Translations under genes and position numbers: made by a program
The notes under the pieces: generated by a model
What the model was told of the DNA's origin: nothing
Database searches by the model: none
The model's input: only the letters and a program-made list of their open reading frames with translations
Part shown: positions 15,744 through 24,500 of the stretch, piece by piece
Layout: each line of letters opens with the position of its first letter
Position numbering within the stretch: the stretch's first letter is position 1
Assembly (NCBI GenBank): GCA_002471185.1
Contig: DKPL01000021.1
Location: 17,514 to 58,138 of the forward strand
Direction: 5' to 3'
Length of the DNA stretch: 40,625 bases
Source: Bacteroides sp. UBA7335
Lineage (GTDB): Bacteria; Bacteroidota; Bacteroidia; Bacteroidales; Bacteroidaceae

Positions 15744-16451
15744 ATGAAAAATCATGCTATTGCCATACAGAGAGAGCTTGAGAGTTACATTGATCCGGTG
15801 AAACGCGAGTATCTGCCTCGTTTCTTTAAAACGGGCAAAGGGCAGTATGGCGAGGGCGATCAGTTCTTAGGAGTCATTGTGCCCAACACCCGTATTGTAG
15901 CTAAGAAACATAAAGATTGTGACTTTGAAGTAATGAAAGAACTGCTACAAAGTCCCTGGCACGAATGTAGACTCTGCGCACTCCTTATGTTGGTAGAACG
16001 CTTTAAGAAAAGCAAGCCGGACGCTCGAAGAGAGATTTATGAGTTCTACCTATCACAAACTAGCCACATCAACAATTGGGATTTGGTCGACCTATCAGCA
16101 CCCGGCATTGTGGGCGAATATCTTAAAGATAAAAGTCGCGACGACCTCTATCGGTTGGCAGATAGCTCTCTATTGTGGGATCAGCGCATTGCCGTTGTAG
16201 CCACTTTTGCCCTAATCAAAAAGAACGACTTCGTCGATATCCTTGCCCTATCCGAGCGACTCTTACCTCATCGTCACGACTTGATGCACAAAGCCACAGG
16301 CTGGATGCTTCGCGAGTTGGGCAAACGCGACAAAGAGCTGCTGCTTCAGTTTTTAGATCAACACGTCACAGCCATGCCCCGCACCATGTTGCGCTATGCC
16401 ATCGAGAAGTTTCCCGAAGAAGAAAGGCAGTACTACTTGAAGCGGAAGTAA
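15744..16451 (+). CDS. DNA alkylation repair protein, AlkD-type DNA glycosylase
   Basis: 235 aa, all-alpha HEAT-like repeat glycosylase that removes bulky or cationic alkylated purines (3-methyl- and 7-methyl-purines) without base flipping. Seen: NNWDLVDLSAPGIVG carries W112 and D116, and downstream R148 (DQRIAVVA) and W187 (KATGWMLREL); the spacing fits the Bacillus cereus AlkD active residues W109, D113, R148 and W187 as I recall them. The length is that of the family. It is transcribed alone, divergent from the spm-ybeY operon and convergent with the arabinan operon. A clear terminator after it is not visible; the repeat region begins about 75 bp downstream. Confidence 0.92.
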   Translation: MKNHAIAIQRELESYIDPVKREYLPRFFKTGKGQYGEGDQFLGVIVPNTRIVAKKHKDCDFEVMKELLQSPWHECRLCALLMLVERFKKSKPDARREIYEFYLSQTSHINNWDLVDLSAPGIVGEYLKDKSRDDLYRLADSSLLWDQRIAVVATFALIKKNDFVDILALSERLLPHRHDLMHKATGWMLRELGKRDKELLLQFLDQHVTAMPRTMLRYAIEKFPEEERQYYLKRK

Positions 16452-16527
16452 TGGATAAGAGATAGAAAGTAGCTCTGTTGTTGGATGAAACTATCTTTCC
16501 TTTGGCCTAAAACTACCTTTGTTGTTA

Positions 16528-16596
16528 TCACAACATCCCCATGTTTTACCTCACAACATCCCCATGTTTTTGGTCACAACATCCCCATGTTTTTAC
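16528..16596. repeat. three tandem 23-bp repeats with palindromic core AACATCCCCATGTT
   Basis: Units at 16528-16550, 16551-16573 and 16574-16596 share TCACAACATCCCCATGTTTT and differ only in the last three bases. Each holds AACAT-CCCC-ATGTT, a 5-bp inverted repeat around CCCC. Such an array in a convergent gap could be a mobile or REP-like repeat or a transcription stop zone; I cannot assign it. Confidence 0.85.
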
Positions 16597-16770
16597 TGTT
16601 AGAAGTTAACTTTCAACCGGTAAGAAAGCAAGTTTCAGCCTGTTAGGTAGTCATAACTCATCTCTCAATCACTGTGTTTCAGTAATAAGATCGTTGATTG
16701 CCTGTTAAATAGAAGTAACTAAGCCTCTTGATTGCCCGATAATTTAGGATTGAAGTAGAGCGAAATAAAC

Positions 16771-16804
16771 AAAAAAGCGGACGTATCAACTCGATACATC
16801 CGCT
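16771..16804 (-). terminator. intrinsic terminator of the GH43-GH51-GH43 operon
   Basis: AGCGGACGTATC (16776-16787) pairs with GATACATCCGCT (16793-16804) with one mismatch and a 5-nt loop; on the minus strand the stem is followed by TTTTTG. It lies 76 bp after the last gene of the operon. Confidence 0.85.
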
Positions 16805-16880
16805 CTAACTAACCAATTCTAACTTAATAAATCGTTATTTACGATTATAAAATAAACCTTATTCTCATATTATTATTTAC

Positions 16881-17852
16881 CTATTGAACTCCCTCTGTGG
16901 TCATCACCACGCGTTTCATTGTTCCATCGGGGTTATAGTATAACTTGTCGATGCAAACTGATCGACGGAAACTACCACCGTTTGTATTGACTCCACCATT
17001 GTGGTAGATGAAATACCATTGACCATTATATTCTACTATGGCTTGATGATTGGTGTTTGAGTTGCCCGCTATCTCATTTAATATCCCTTTATACTCCCAA
17101 GGACCATCTATGCTACGACTCATAGCATAACAAATCTTCTCCGGAAATTCCGAAGCATACGATAAGTAATACCAGCCATCACGCTTATGCATCCAAGGTG
17201 CTTCGGTGAAGCGAGGCAATGCGATGGGCTTGATAGGACCATCCAACTCGGTCATATTCTCTTTTAGCTTGGCATAATAACACTGTGTGTTACCCCAAAT
17301 AAGATAAGCCTGTCCATCATCGTCGATAAATACCGTAGGGTCGATATCATCCCAATGAATGGGAGTATATTCGGTAGTCATGTTATTGGTGACCAGTGCC
17401 GAACCACGTGCATCCTTAAATGGACCTACCGGAGAATCGGCTACGGCTACTCCAATTGATTTTCCCGGCACTGTTTTATGTTCTACTGTGACATACCAAT
17501 AGAATTTGCCATTGCGTTCTATCACTTGGCTGGCCCATGCATCGCCTTTGGCCCACTCAAAGCTCTTGGCTTGCAGCTTATGTGCATGTTCGGTAAAGTT
17601 TTTCATGTCTTTGGTAGACAAGATAACCCACTCGTTCATCAAATAATACTGTTCAGGTGCAGGACATTCATCGTGTCCGGCGTAGATGTATAGTGTACCA
17701 TCGTGTACCAAAGCGGCCGGGTCGCCCATGTATTTATGAGTGGCTATGGGGTTGCCATTAGCCACGAAAGTCGTGTCTTTTTGTGCAAAAGAGATCATTG
17801 AAACGGATGTCAAGCATCCCAACAGAACTAGTTTTTTCAGCATATTCTTCAT
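16881..17852 (-). CDS. GH43 family glycoside hydrolase, probable alpha-L-arabinofuranosidase (periplasmic)
   Basis: 323 aa. Seen: signal peptide MKNMLKKLVLLGCLTSVSM with cleavage likely after SFA, then a single five-bladed GH43 beta-propeller without an accessory domain. Catalytic triad by family comparison: base D44 (YMGDPAALVHDG), pKa modulator D171 (WDDIDPTVF) and acid E217 (FTEAPWMHK). The protein lacks the long insert and C-terminal extension of the endo-arabinanase-type GH43s in this locus, so an exo-acting arabinofuranosidase (or xylosidase-like) role is more likely. It starts 6 bp after the GH51 gene and is the last gene of that operon. By position it corresponds to BT0369 of B. thetaiotaomicron as I recall it. 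The GH43 subfamily and linkage preference are not decided by what I can see. Confidence 0.85.
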   Translation of the reverse strand: MKNMLKKLVLLGCLTSVSMISFAQKDTTFVANGNPIATHKYMGDPAALVHDGTLYIYAGHDECPAPEQYYLMNEWVILSTKDMKNFTEHAHKLQAKSFEWAKGDAWASQVIERNGKFYWYVTVEHKTVPGKSIGVAVADSPVGPFKDARGSALVTNNMTTEYTPIHWDDIDPTVFIDDDGQAYLIWGNTQCYYAKLKENMTELDGPIKPIALPRFTEAPWMHKRDGWYYLSYASEFPEKICYAMSRSIDGPWEYKGILNEIAGNSNTNHQAIVEYNGQWYFIYHNGGVNTNGGSFRRSVCIDKLYYNPDGTMKRVVMTTEGVQ

Positions 17853-17857
17853 TATTA

Positions 17858-19837
17858 TTAGTTTGTCAGTTTCTGAAATTTATAGATTGCAAAGGTGTTG
17901 GGTGCCAAAGTTGTATCCAACACATTGCCATCGATGGCAATAGCACTCTCTTGTGGCACAATCGCATTTGGATTTTCTATGGTGTTGTCTGCATCGGGGT
18001 TTTGTGCCTGGTAGAGTATGCAAGCACCATTACCCAATTTTACATTTTTCTTTAACCCCGCAAAAGTAAGTTGCAAAGGTTGTGCTTGATCCGAAGTATT
18101 AACAACTTTCACAATATAACTATTCGATGCCTCGTCCCATACCGAGCTGGCGAAAAGTCCATTTTGCCCCTCTTGACCTGCAACAGCCTTTTTATTCATC
18201 GTTAGCGGAACCACATGACTACCTTTGTTGTGGCTATACAATTGTTGTACATAGTAGCTACAAGTGCGAACAGAGTTTAAGTTATCGAACCAAATCATAT
18301 CGGGGCGCCATTGCCATCCTTCAACATGTGCAAAAAGCGGTGCATAAGTAGCCATGTGCACAATGTCAGCGTTGCGCTCTAACCCTGTCATGAAGGCAGC
18401 TTCGAGAAGTGCCGCATTAAAATGATTGTATTTTTTCCCTTTTCCGTGGCAAGCATATTCGCCGGCAAACACTTTAGGCCCTTTGCGGTCGTAATTGTCG
18501 TAGCGGTTGCCCTGTGATAAGAACCAGCTTTCGGGGCGATAGAAATGTTCGTCTACCAAGTCTACTTTTAGATTTTTCATTTCAGGCCATAGGTAGTCAA
18601 ACTGCTTACCTTCAGAGTCGGGTCCGGAACTACCAATAATCTCAATTTCAGGATGAGCTTTGCGCAAAGCCGTGATAAACGGTGCTAAGTGTTCGGGATA
18701 TTCGGGTCCCCACTGCTCATTGCCAATGCCCACATACTTTAAGTTGAAAGGAGCCGGGTGCCCCATTTCGGCACGCACTTTTCCCCAAGTGGTATTTACA
18801 TCTCCATTGGCAAATTCAATCAAGTCGATAGCATCTTGAATGTAGCTATCCAGCTCGCAAACCGCTACATGAGCAGCACTATCTGTATTTTGAAACTGAC
18901 ACGAAAGTCCGCAACTTAAGATAGGAAGCGGTGCTGCCCCTAACTCTTCGGAAAGTAAGAAGTATTCATAAAATCCCAATCCATAGGTTTGAAAATAATC
19001 GGGAAAGAAACGATGCTTAAAGGTATAGTGCCATCTGTTTTCGTTTAACGGTCTGTTTTCAACCGGTCCTACCGATTTTTTCCAGTCGTAACGCGACTCT
19101 AAATCAGTGCCTTCTACAATACATCCTCCGGGAAAGCGAAATACTCCGGGATTGATTTCGTAAAGCGCTTGTGCCAAATCTTTGCGAAGTCCGTTTTTAT
19201 GTCCGTTCCAGGTATCTACAGGAAACAATGAGATATGTTCTAAATCGACAGTTCCTGCACTTTCAAGAAATATTCTAAGATGAGCTTTAGGGTCAGTAAC
19301 AGGTGCAGTGAAAACCACTTCATACTGTTTCCATTCGTTTGAGTCGATATCTATTTTCTTGTTCACAAAAGCTTGTCCTTCATTCATGGTATTATTATCA
19401 ACCAGCTCAATGCCAATCTTCTCGCCTTTGCCACGTGCCCAAACCGAGAATCGATACTCTTCGCCCGCTTTTACACCAATGCCAAAGAATCCTTCATTTT
19501 CTAATCCCGTATGTTTGTGCTGATGTCCGGCATTGCCCAGACGCACATAGTGTGGGTTATTCTCAAATGGTCCGTCATTCATTAGGGTTACATTACCAAA
19601 TGTTTTCCATCCCATAAGATTTTGTGGAAACTCAAATGAACGGTTCTTGATTAACTCGGCATACAAACCACCGTCGGCGCCGTAGTTGATGTCTTCAAAA
19701 AAGAGACCATACATGGTAGGCTGTATCTTAGCCCCCAGTTTGTTGGTTTGAATAACTAGATTCGACGAACTTTGGGCATGAAGTGTCATGCCGGCTACCA
19801 GAGCCGCAGTTGCGAATAGTGTTTTGTGTAGTTTCAT
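17858..19837 (-). CDS. GH51 alpha-L-arabinofuranosidase
   Basis: 659 aa. Removes terminal alpha-L-arabinofuranosyl residues from arabinan and arabino-oligosaccharides by a retaining mechanism. Seen: signal peptide MKLHKTLFATAALVAGMTLHAQ; an N-terminal carbohydrate-binding-like beta domain (about 70-205) inserted near the start of the catalytic module; a (beta/alpha)8 barrel with acid/base E374 in GIGNEQWGPEY and nucleophile E460 in FAGEYACHG; and a C-terminal beta domain ending in APNTFAIYKFQ. Both catalytic glutamates are present. The lack of a lipobox and presence of a signal peptide predict a periplasmic enzyme. It is the middle gene of the minus operon, 16 bp after the upstream GH43 and 5 bp before the downstream one; positional counterpart of BT0368. 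Confidence 0.95.
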   Translation of the reverse strand: MKLHKTLFATAALVAGMTLHAQSSSNLVIQTNKLGAKIQPTMYGLFFEDINYGADGGLYAELIKNRSFEFPQNLMGWKTFGNVTLMNDGPFENNPHYVRLGNAGHQHKHTGLENEGFFGIGVKAGEEYRFSVWARGKGEKIGIELVDNNTMNEGQAFVNKKIDIDSNEWKQYEVVFTAPVTDPKAHLRIFLESAGTVDLEHISLFPVDTWNGHKNGLRKDLAQALYEINPGVFRFPGGCIVEGTDLESRYDWKKSVGPVENRPLNENRWHYTFKHRFFPDYFQTYGLGFYEYFLLSEELGAAPLPILSCGLSCQFQNTDSAAHVAVCELDSYIQDAIDLIEFANGDVNTTWGKVRAEMGHPAPFNLKYVGIGNEQWGPEYPEHLAPFITALRKAHPEIEIIGSSGPDSEGKQFDYLWPEMKNLKVDLVDEHFYRPESWFLSQGNRYDNYDRKGPKVFAGEYACHGKGKKYNHFNAALLEAAFMTGLERNADIVHMATYAPLFAHVEGWQWRPDMIWFDNLNSVRTCSYYVQQLYSHNKGSHVVPLTMNKKAVAGQEGQNGLFASSVWDEASNSYIVKVVNTSDQAQPLQLTFAGLKKNVKLGNGACILYQAQNPDADNTIENPNAIVPQESAIAIDGNVLDTTLAPNTFAIYKFQKLTN

Positions 19838-19853
19838 GATCTATCTATTTAAG

Positions 19854-21386
19854 TTATTTAATTCGTTTTCCCCAAACCGAACAGCCCTGTTTGTCGAGCC
19901 CGGTAAACAAGATTGTTTCAGTTTCGTTCTCCCAATCTTGTCCCGCAAAAACAATCAGATTACTAATTTCTTCTTCATTCGACTTAAGATTTAGCATCTG
20001 TTTATTGCGGCTGAAACTCCAAGAGGCATCTCCGGCACTTCCATCAGCATTAAAATCAATCAAGGTAGATAAGGCTTGCTCTCCTTGTATCAAATTGCCC
20101 TCGCCCCATAGTATTTGTCCCGCTTCGAGATTGCGTACCAATGGTGGTTCGCTCAATCGTATGATTTCCCATTGTCCCACTAAATCTTTTTTACCAAAGT
20201 TGCGATGCACTGTTGCTGCATAGCGTTGAGGCGAAACCACAGGCCATCCACTTTCTGTAAAAAAGAGTTCGCGCACATGCAAGTCCATCAAGTGATTGTT
20301 GGGCGACAATCGACCTTGGTGTGCCATAAAGAAACGGCCGTCGTTACTGCTTATAATGCCACAATGTGCAGTTCCTGCCCAACCCGAATGGTTCTGAAAA
20401 CGATAAGGAGCGGTAATAACAGGCACATTGTTGGTTGTATCTTTAATGTCTTGTCCCTTAAAATCTTTAAACGGACCTTCGGGCTTTTCTGAATATGCCA
20501 CACGTACGTTGTAGGTAGTCATCAACGGATCATACGAGGTGAAAAGATAATACTTCTTTAGTTCAGGGTGATAAAATATTTCAGGAGCTTCCAAGTTATC
20601 TTTTTTATAATCGGCTCTGCGAGCAATTAAATGGCCTTTATCATCTGTGCGAGCTGCCATGCCGGTCTCGGGGTTGAGCTCAACGCAAAATAAACCTCCA
20701 AAGTATGAGCCGTAGTGCATCCACCACTTACCATTTTCAGCATCTTCTATGACCGACGGATCAATGGCATTCATGGCATCAGTTGTTGTGGTTTTTACCA
20801 CACATCCCTTCTCTGTCCACGGTCCGGTAGGTGAGTCGGATTCGGCCATACCAATGTAAGATGTATTTAAACCAAATGCCGAAACACAGTAATATAAGCG
20901 ATATTTATTGCCATAACTAATGAGGTAAGGTGCCCAGATATTGGTTGCTCCTTCTCCATTGGCTTGGCTTTTTACCCACTCTTCTGCCTCTTGTGGGATG
21001 TTAGGAAATGCCCAACCGATAAACTCCCAGTTGACCAAATCTTTTGATTTGCGCATCTGGATGTAACCCAATGGGATGTTTTTTTGCTTAGCATCTTCTT
21101 TATCTTCTCCAAAAATAGCATCGGTAGAGTACATGTAATACGTGTCTCCAATTTTCTTACAAGCCGGGTCGTGTACATTGTAAGTTCCCCACGCTTTATA
21201 GTTCTCTATTGGTGCTATTGATGTGTAGTCATCCGGCCATGGGTTCGAAGTAGGTATAACCATGAAATGCTCTGGCGCTTTGCACGAATGATACAGTCCT
21301 GATATTGCTCCTATAGCGATGAGAGCAAACAAAAGAAGAGAGCTTTTATATTTATGAATGAATGATGTTGAGGGTGTGTTATTCAT
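19854..21386 (-). CDS. GH43 endo-arabinanase-like lipoprotein (GH43_4 type)
   Basis: 510 aa. Seen: a long N-terminal segment with hydrophobic SSLLLFALIAIGAISGLYHSC, suggesting a lipoprotein with C35; the residues after it (KAPEH) lack the acidic cluster of a Bacteroides surface-export signal, so a periplasm-facing position is likely (inference). Catalytic residues by family: D73 (NVHDPACKK), D209 (NAIDPSVI) and E266 (NLEAPEI); the SGWAGTAHC histidine is the usual arabinanase metal/active-site feature. A C-terminal beta domain follows (from about residue 410, ending GCSVWGKRIK) as in GH43_4 endo-1,5-arabinanases. First gene of the minus operon, behind the shared operator. It is a paralogue of the GH43 at 38524-40401; positional counterpart of BT0367. 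Confidence 0.9.
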   Translation of the reverse strand: MNNTPSTSFIHKYKSSLLLFALIAIGAISGLYHSCKAPEHFMVIPTSNPWPDDYTSIAPIENYKAWGTYNVHDPACKKIGDTYYMYSTDAIFGEDKEDAKQKNIPLGYIQMRKSKDLVNWEFIGWAFPNIPQEAEEWVKSQANGEGATNIWAPYLISYGNKYRLYYCVSAFGLNTSYIGMAESDSPTGPWTEKGCVVKTTTTDAMNAIDPSVIEDAENGKWWMHYGSYFGGLFCVELNPETGMAARTDDKGHLIARRADYKKDNLEAPEIFYHPELKKYYLFTSYDPLMTTYNVRVAYSEKPEGPFKDFKGQDIKDTTNNVPVITAPYRFQNHSGWAGTAHCGIISSNDGRFFMAHQGRLSPNNHLMDLHVRELFFTESGWPVVSPQRYAATVHRNFGKKDLVGQWEIIRLSEPPLVRNLEAGQILWGEGNLIQGEQALSTLIDFNADGSAGDASWSFSRNKQMLNLKSNEEEISNLIVFAGQDWENETETILFTGLDKQGCSVWGKRIK

Positions 21387-21411
21387 GTTATTTATAGATT
21401 TTATGATGTTG

Positions 21412-21419
21412 CAAATTTA
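21412..21419 (-). promoter_or_regulatory. -7 promoter element of the GH43-GH51-GH43 operon (TAAATTTG)
   Basis: Minus-strand TAAATTTG fits TAnnTTTG. There is no -33 TTTG; instead the operator copy ends exactly 19 bp upstream, as at an activator-dependent promoter. ATG 21386 is 25 bp beyond it. Confidence 0.6.
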
Positions 21420-21438
21420 AATTCATACCTACTTTTAC

Positions 21439-21468
21439 GGGTGGACAAAGATATAATTAGGGTGGACA
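21439..21468 (-). promoter_or_regulatory. putative HTCS operator: two TGTCCACCC direct repeats, 21 bp apart
   Basis: In the direction of the minus operon, TGTCCACCC occurs at 21468-21460 and at 21447-21439, centre spacing 21 bp, i.e. about two helical turns. The proximal copy ends 19 bp before the -7 box. The same nonamer occurs in front of the plus operon at the same distance. Two direct half-sites fit a dimer of AraC-family domains such as the HTCS C-terminus. Confidence 0.7.
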
Positions 21469-21504
21469 CAAGTATATTTCGCGTTAAATGTGTAGTAATA
21501 TATG

Positions 21505-21533
21505 TTTGTATATACTAAAAAAAGATATATTTG
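21505..21533 (+). promoter_or_regulatory. promoter of the HTCS gene (TTTG, 17 bp, TATATTTG)
   Basis: -33 element TTTG at 21505-21508 and -7 element TATATTTG at 21526-21533, separated by 17 bp, close to the Bacteroidetes consensus. The start would be near 21540, giving a leader of about 12 nt before ATG 21552. It looks constitutive, unlike the operator-driven operon promoters. Confidence 0.6.
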
Positions 21534-21551
21534 CCGCTGCTTACTTAGATA

Positions 21552-24500
21552 ATGAAAACACATCATATGAAACGCTACCTATTCCATTTACTTCTCTGTT
21601 TCTCTACTATTTTCAATTTATTTTCTGCAAACAATGCTACTCAAGAATGGGCCAATCGCTACAATTTTACAGCATTGACCATGAATGATGGAGTGCCCAA
21701 TAACTTTATAGACGATATCATAGCCGATAGTAGAGGCTTTATCTGGATTGCTACTCTTTGTGAGGGGGTGGCTCGGTATGATGGATACAATTTTATTACT
21801 TTTAATATGGCATCCGAACGTACTAAACTCAAGAGTAACTTTGTGCGAAGTATTTGTGAAGATGATTTTGGGCGAATATGGGCAGGTAGCGAGATGGGGG
21901 TTGATGTTATTGATGTGCAAGACCTCTCTGCCGTACAACTACCCAGTTTTGAAGGACGATTTATTCCATTTAGTCATTTGCCGGTGCACTACATCTATAA
22001 GAGCAAAAAGGGCAATCTATGGTTGGCGTCGACCAACCAACTCTATAAAATAACCTTTGCAGAGAAGGGTGATATAAAGCAAATCTTGAAGGTTTATGAA
22101 CTGTCTGATAAGCAAGGCGAAATTGTAACTATTTGCGAAACGGATGATGCCATCTTGTTTAATAATAAAACCAGTGTATTTGCCATTAAGGAGGATATCG
22201 AACAATTCTCTGATAATCAGATAGCACTGGTTGAACTCCCTTACGGACAGAATAGCATAAAGACAATGTATAAGAAGGATAATGAGTTATGGATTGGTAC
22301 TTTGTATGGTTTGTATCGGTATAACTTGGCTACCAAGGCCATGCGACTTTATCAACATTCGTCTTGGGATAAATCTTCACTGTCGCAAGATTGCATTACC
22401 CACATCATCGAAACCGATGATAACTTCTTGTTGATAGCTACTCTTAAGGGATTAAATGTATACAATAATACCACAGACAGCTTTGAACGTATCAATCGAG
22501 ATAAGGTAATGGACGACCATCAATATAGCCACATCTCGAATACGCTTAATTGCGATTTTATCAACTGCATGCTAAGCTATGGCAATACCATATGGATTGG
22601 TACCGAAGTAGGCGGAATCAATAAAATAACCAAACGAAAACTCTTTGTTGAAAACTATACTAACTCTCCGCTTTCGGAACATACATTATCTAAAAATCCT
22701 GTAAATGCCATCTTCGAAGACGAAAACGGAACACTTTGGGTAGGAACGGTCGAGGGCGGGTTGAATCGCAAAGCAAAAGGAGAATCTTTTTTTACTCACT
22801 ATACGGTTGATGCACCGAGCCGATTAAGTCACAACTCGGTGAGCTGTTTTGCTACCGATGGAAGCAACCGGTTGTGGGTTGGCACGTGGGGAGGCGGAAT
22901 TGGCTGGGTAGATAAGCGTGATAATGCACCGCGTCTTTTTCATCATGTATTATCAGAGGGTATAGGCGACTTTTCATATGGGCTTGTTGGTTTTATTGCT
23001 TACGATAAGATTAATGAAGTGTTGTGGGTGGGTACTGCAAATGGTATTTATACCTATAATCCAACTACTGGCGAGGTTACCGAACCGTTGCCTGTCTTAG
23101 GAGGGATAGAGGGGAGCTTGGGTTATTGCATCGATAGCAACAATCAGTTATGGATTGGTCTCTCTACGGGATTGGCCAGGATAGAGCTTAATACGCTTCA
23201 TGCACCCCGAATGCTCTATCAATTGTGGCATAGCAAGTTAGATGACCCTAACTCGGAATTGCGCGAGCGAGTATCGTATATTGCTGAGTCTGGTGATGGT
23301 ACCATTTGGGTGGGAAGCAATGGGTATGGTCTTTACCGTTCTTACTTCAACGAAGAGGGCGAGTATTGCTTTAAGGCTTATAAAACCGATGATGGGTTGG
23401 TGAATAATAGTGTGCGGGGTATTCGCGAGGATAAGAAAGGAAATATATGGATTGCCACTATTAATGGTCTTTCGTGTATGAATCCTATGACTGAAAACTT
23501 TGCCAATTATACTGAAAAAGATGGGTTGGCATGTAGTCAATTCTATTGGAACGGCATAGCAATGGGGAGCGAAGACGATTTGTATCTTGGCAGTGTTAAT
23601 GGCTTGACAGTGGTGTATCCCGAAGTCTATACGCACAATCGTGAAGATATTCCATTGGCTTTTACTCATGTTAGGGTGGCAGACAAAGAGGCACAGCTTC
23701 AAAACAACCGACTGGAGTTTCATGAACGCGATAAATCGCTCTACATCGAGTTTGCTGCTTTAGATTATAATGAGTCAGAGTTCTCGGCTTACTCTTATCG
23801 ATTGAAAGATTTTGAGGATAAGTGGATTAATGTGTCGCACAACCGTAGGGCAGCGGCCTTTACCAACTTAAAACCTGGTACTTATAGCTTCGAACTACGC
23901 TATGCTCCCGATGGAAAAGACTGGATGGCGCACACCGAAGAGCTGCACATTGTGGTAAAACCTTACTTCTACAAAACGATGTGGTTTATCTGCTTAGCAA
24001 CGATACTTCTATTAATCATCGTTTACCAAGTGTGGAACTGGCGCATTCGTTCTCTTAAAGCTCAGCAAGAGATGTTGCAGCGCAAAGTGGAAGAACGTAC
24101 TTCAGAGCTCGAAGAACAGAAGCAGCTACTGACTCTTAAAACGGATGAGTTGTCGCGTCAAAATAAACTATTGATGCAGCAAAATGAAAAAATCACCAAT
24201 CAGAAAGCACAAATCTTAAAGATGTCGAAGAAGGTACAAGATCTAACTGTTGATAAATTGGCTTTCTTTACAAATATAACTCATGAATTTCGTACACCCA
24301 TCACCTTAATCATTGGTCCTATAGAACGTGCACTAAAGTTAAGTGTCAATCCGCAGGTAATTGAGCAATTGGGGTTTGTAGAACGTAACTCACGGTATCT
24401 GCTATCGCTAGTTAACCAATTGATGGACTTCCGCAAAGTAGAATCGGGTAATATGGATATTTTGCTAAAGGGCGGTGATTTACAAAAATTACTCGATGAG

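Larger units (their letters stand above)
16452..16880. other. convergent intergenic region with a 23-bp tandem repeat and a terminator
   Basis: 429 bp between the AlkD-like gene and the last GH43 gene of the minus operon. No gene is supportable. It contains three tandem 23-bp units (16528-16596), a loosely repeated AAACTAnCTTT element (about 16488-16520), two TTGATTGCC copies, and the terminator of the GH43-GH51-GH43 operon at its right end. Confidence 0.6.

Noticed and set aside
16528..16596. Small CRISPR array
   Set aside because: The units are directly adjacent with no unique spacers of proper length, only three variable bases, and there are no cas genes.
23238..23723. 161-codon minus-strand open frame inside the HTCS gene
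   Set aside because: It is antisense to conserved propeller repeats and has no promoter or recognisable domain.
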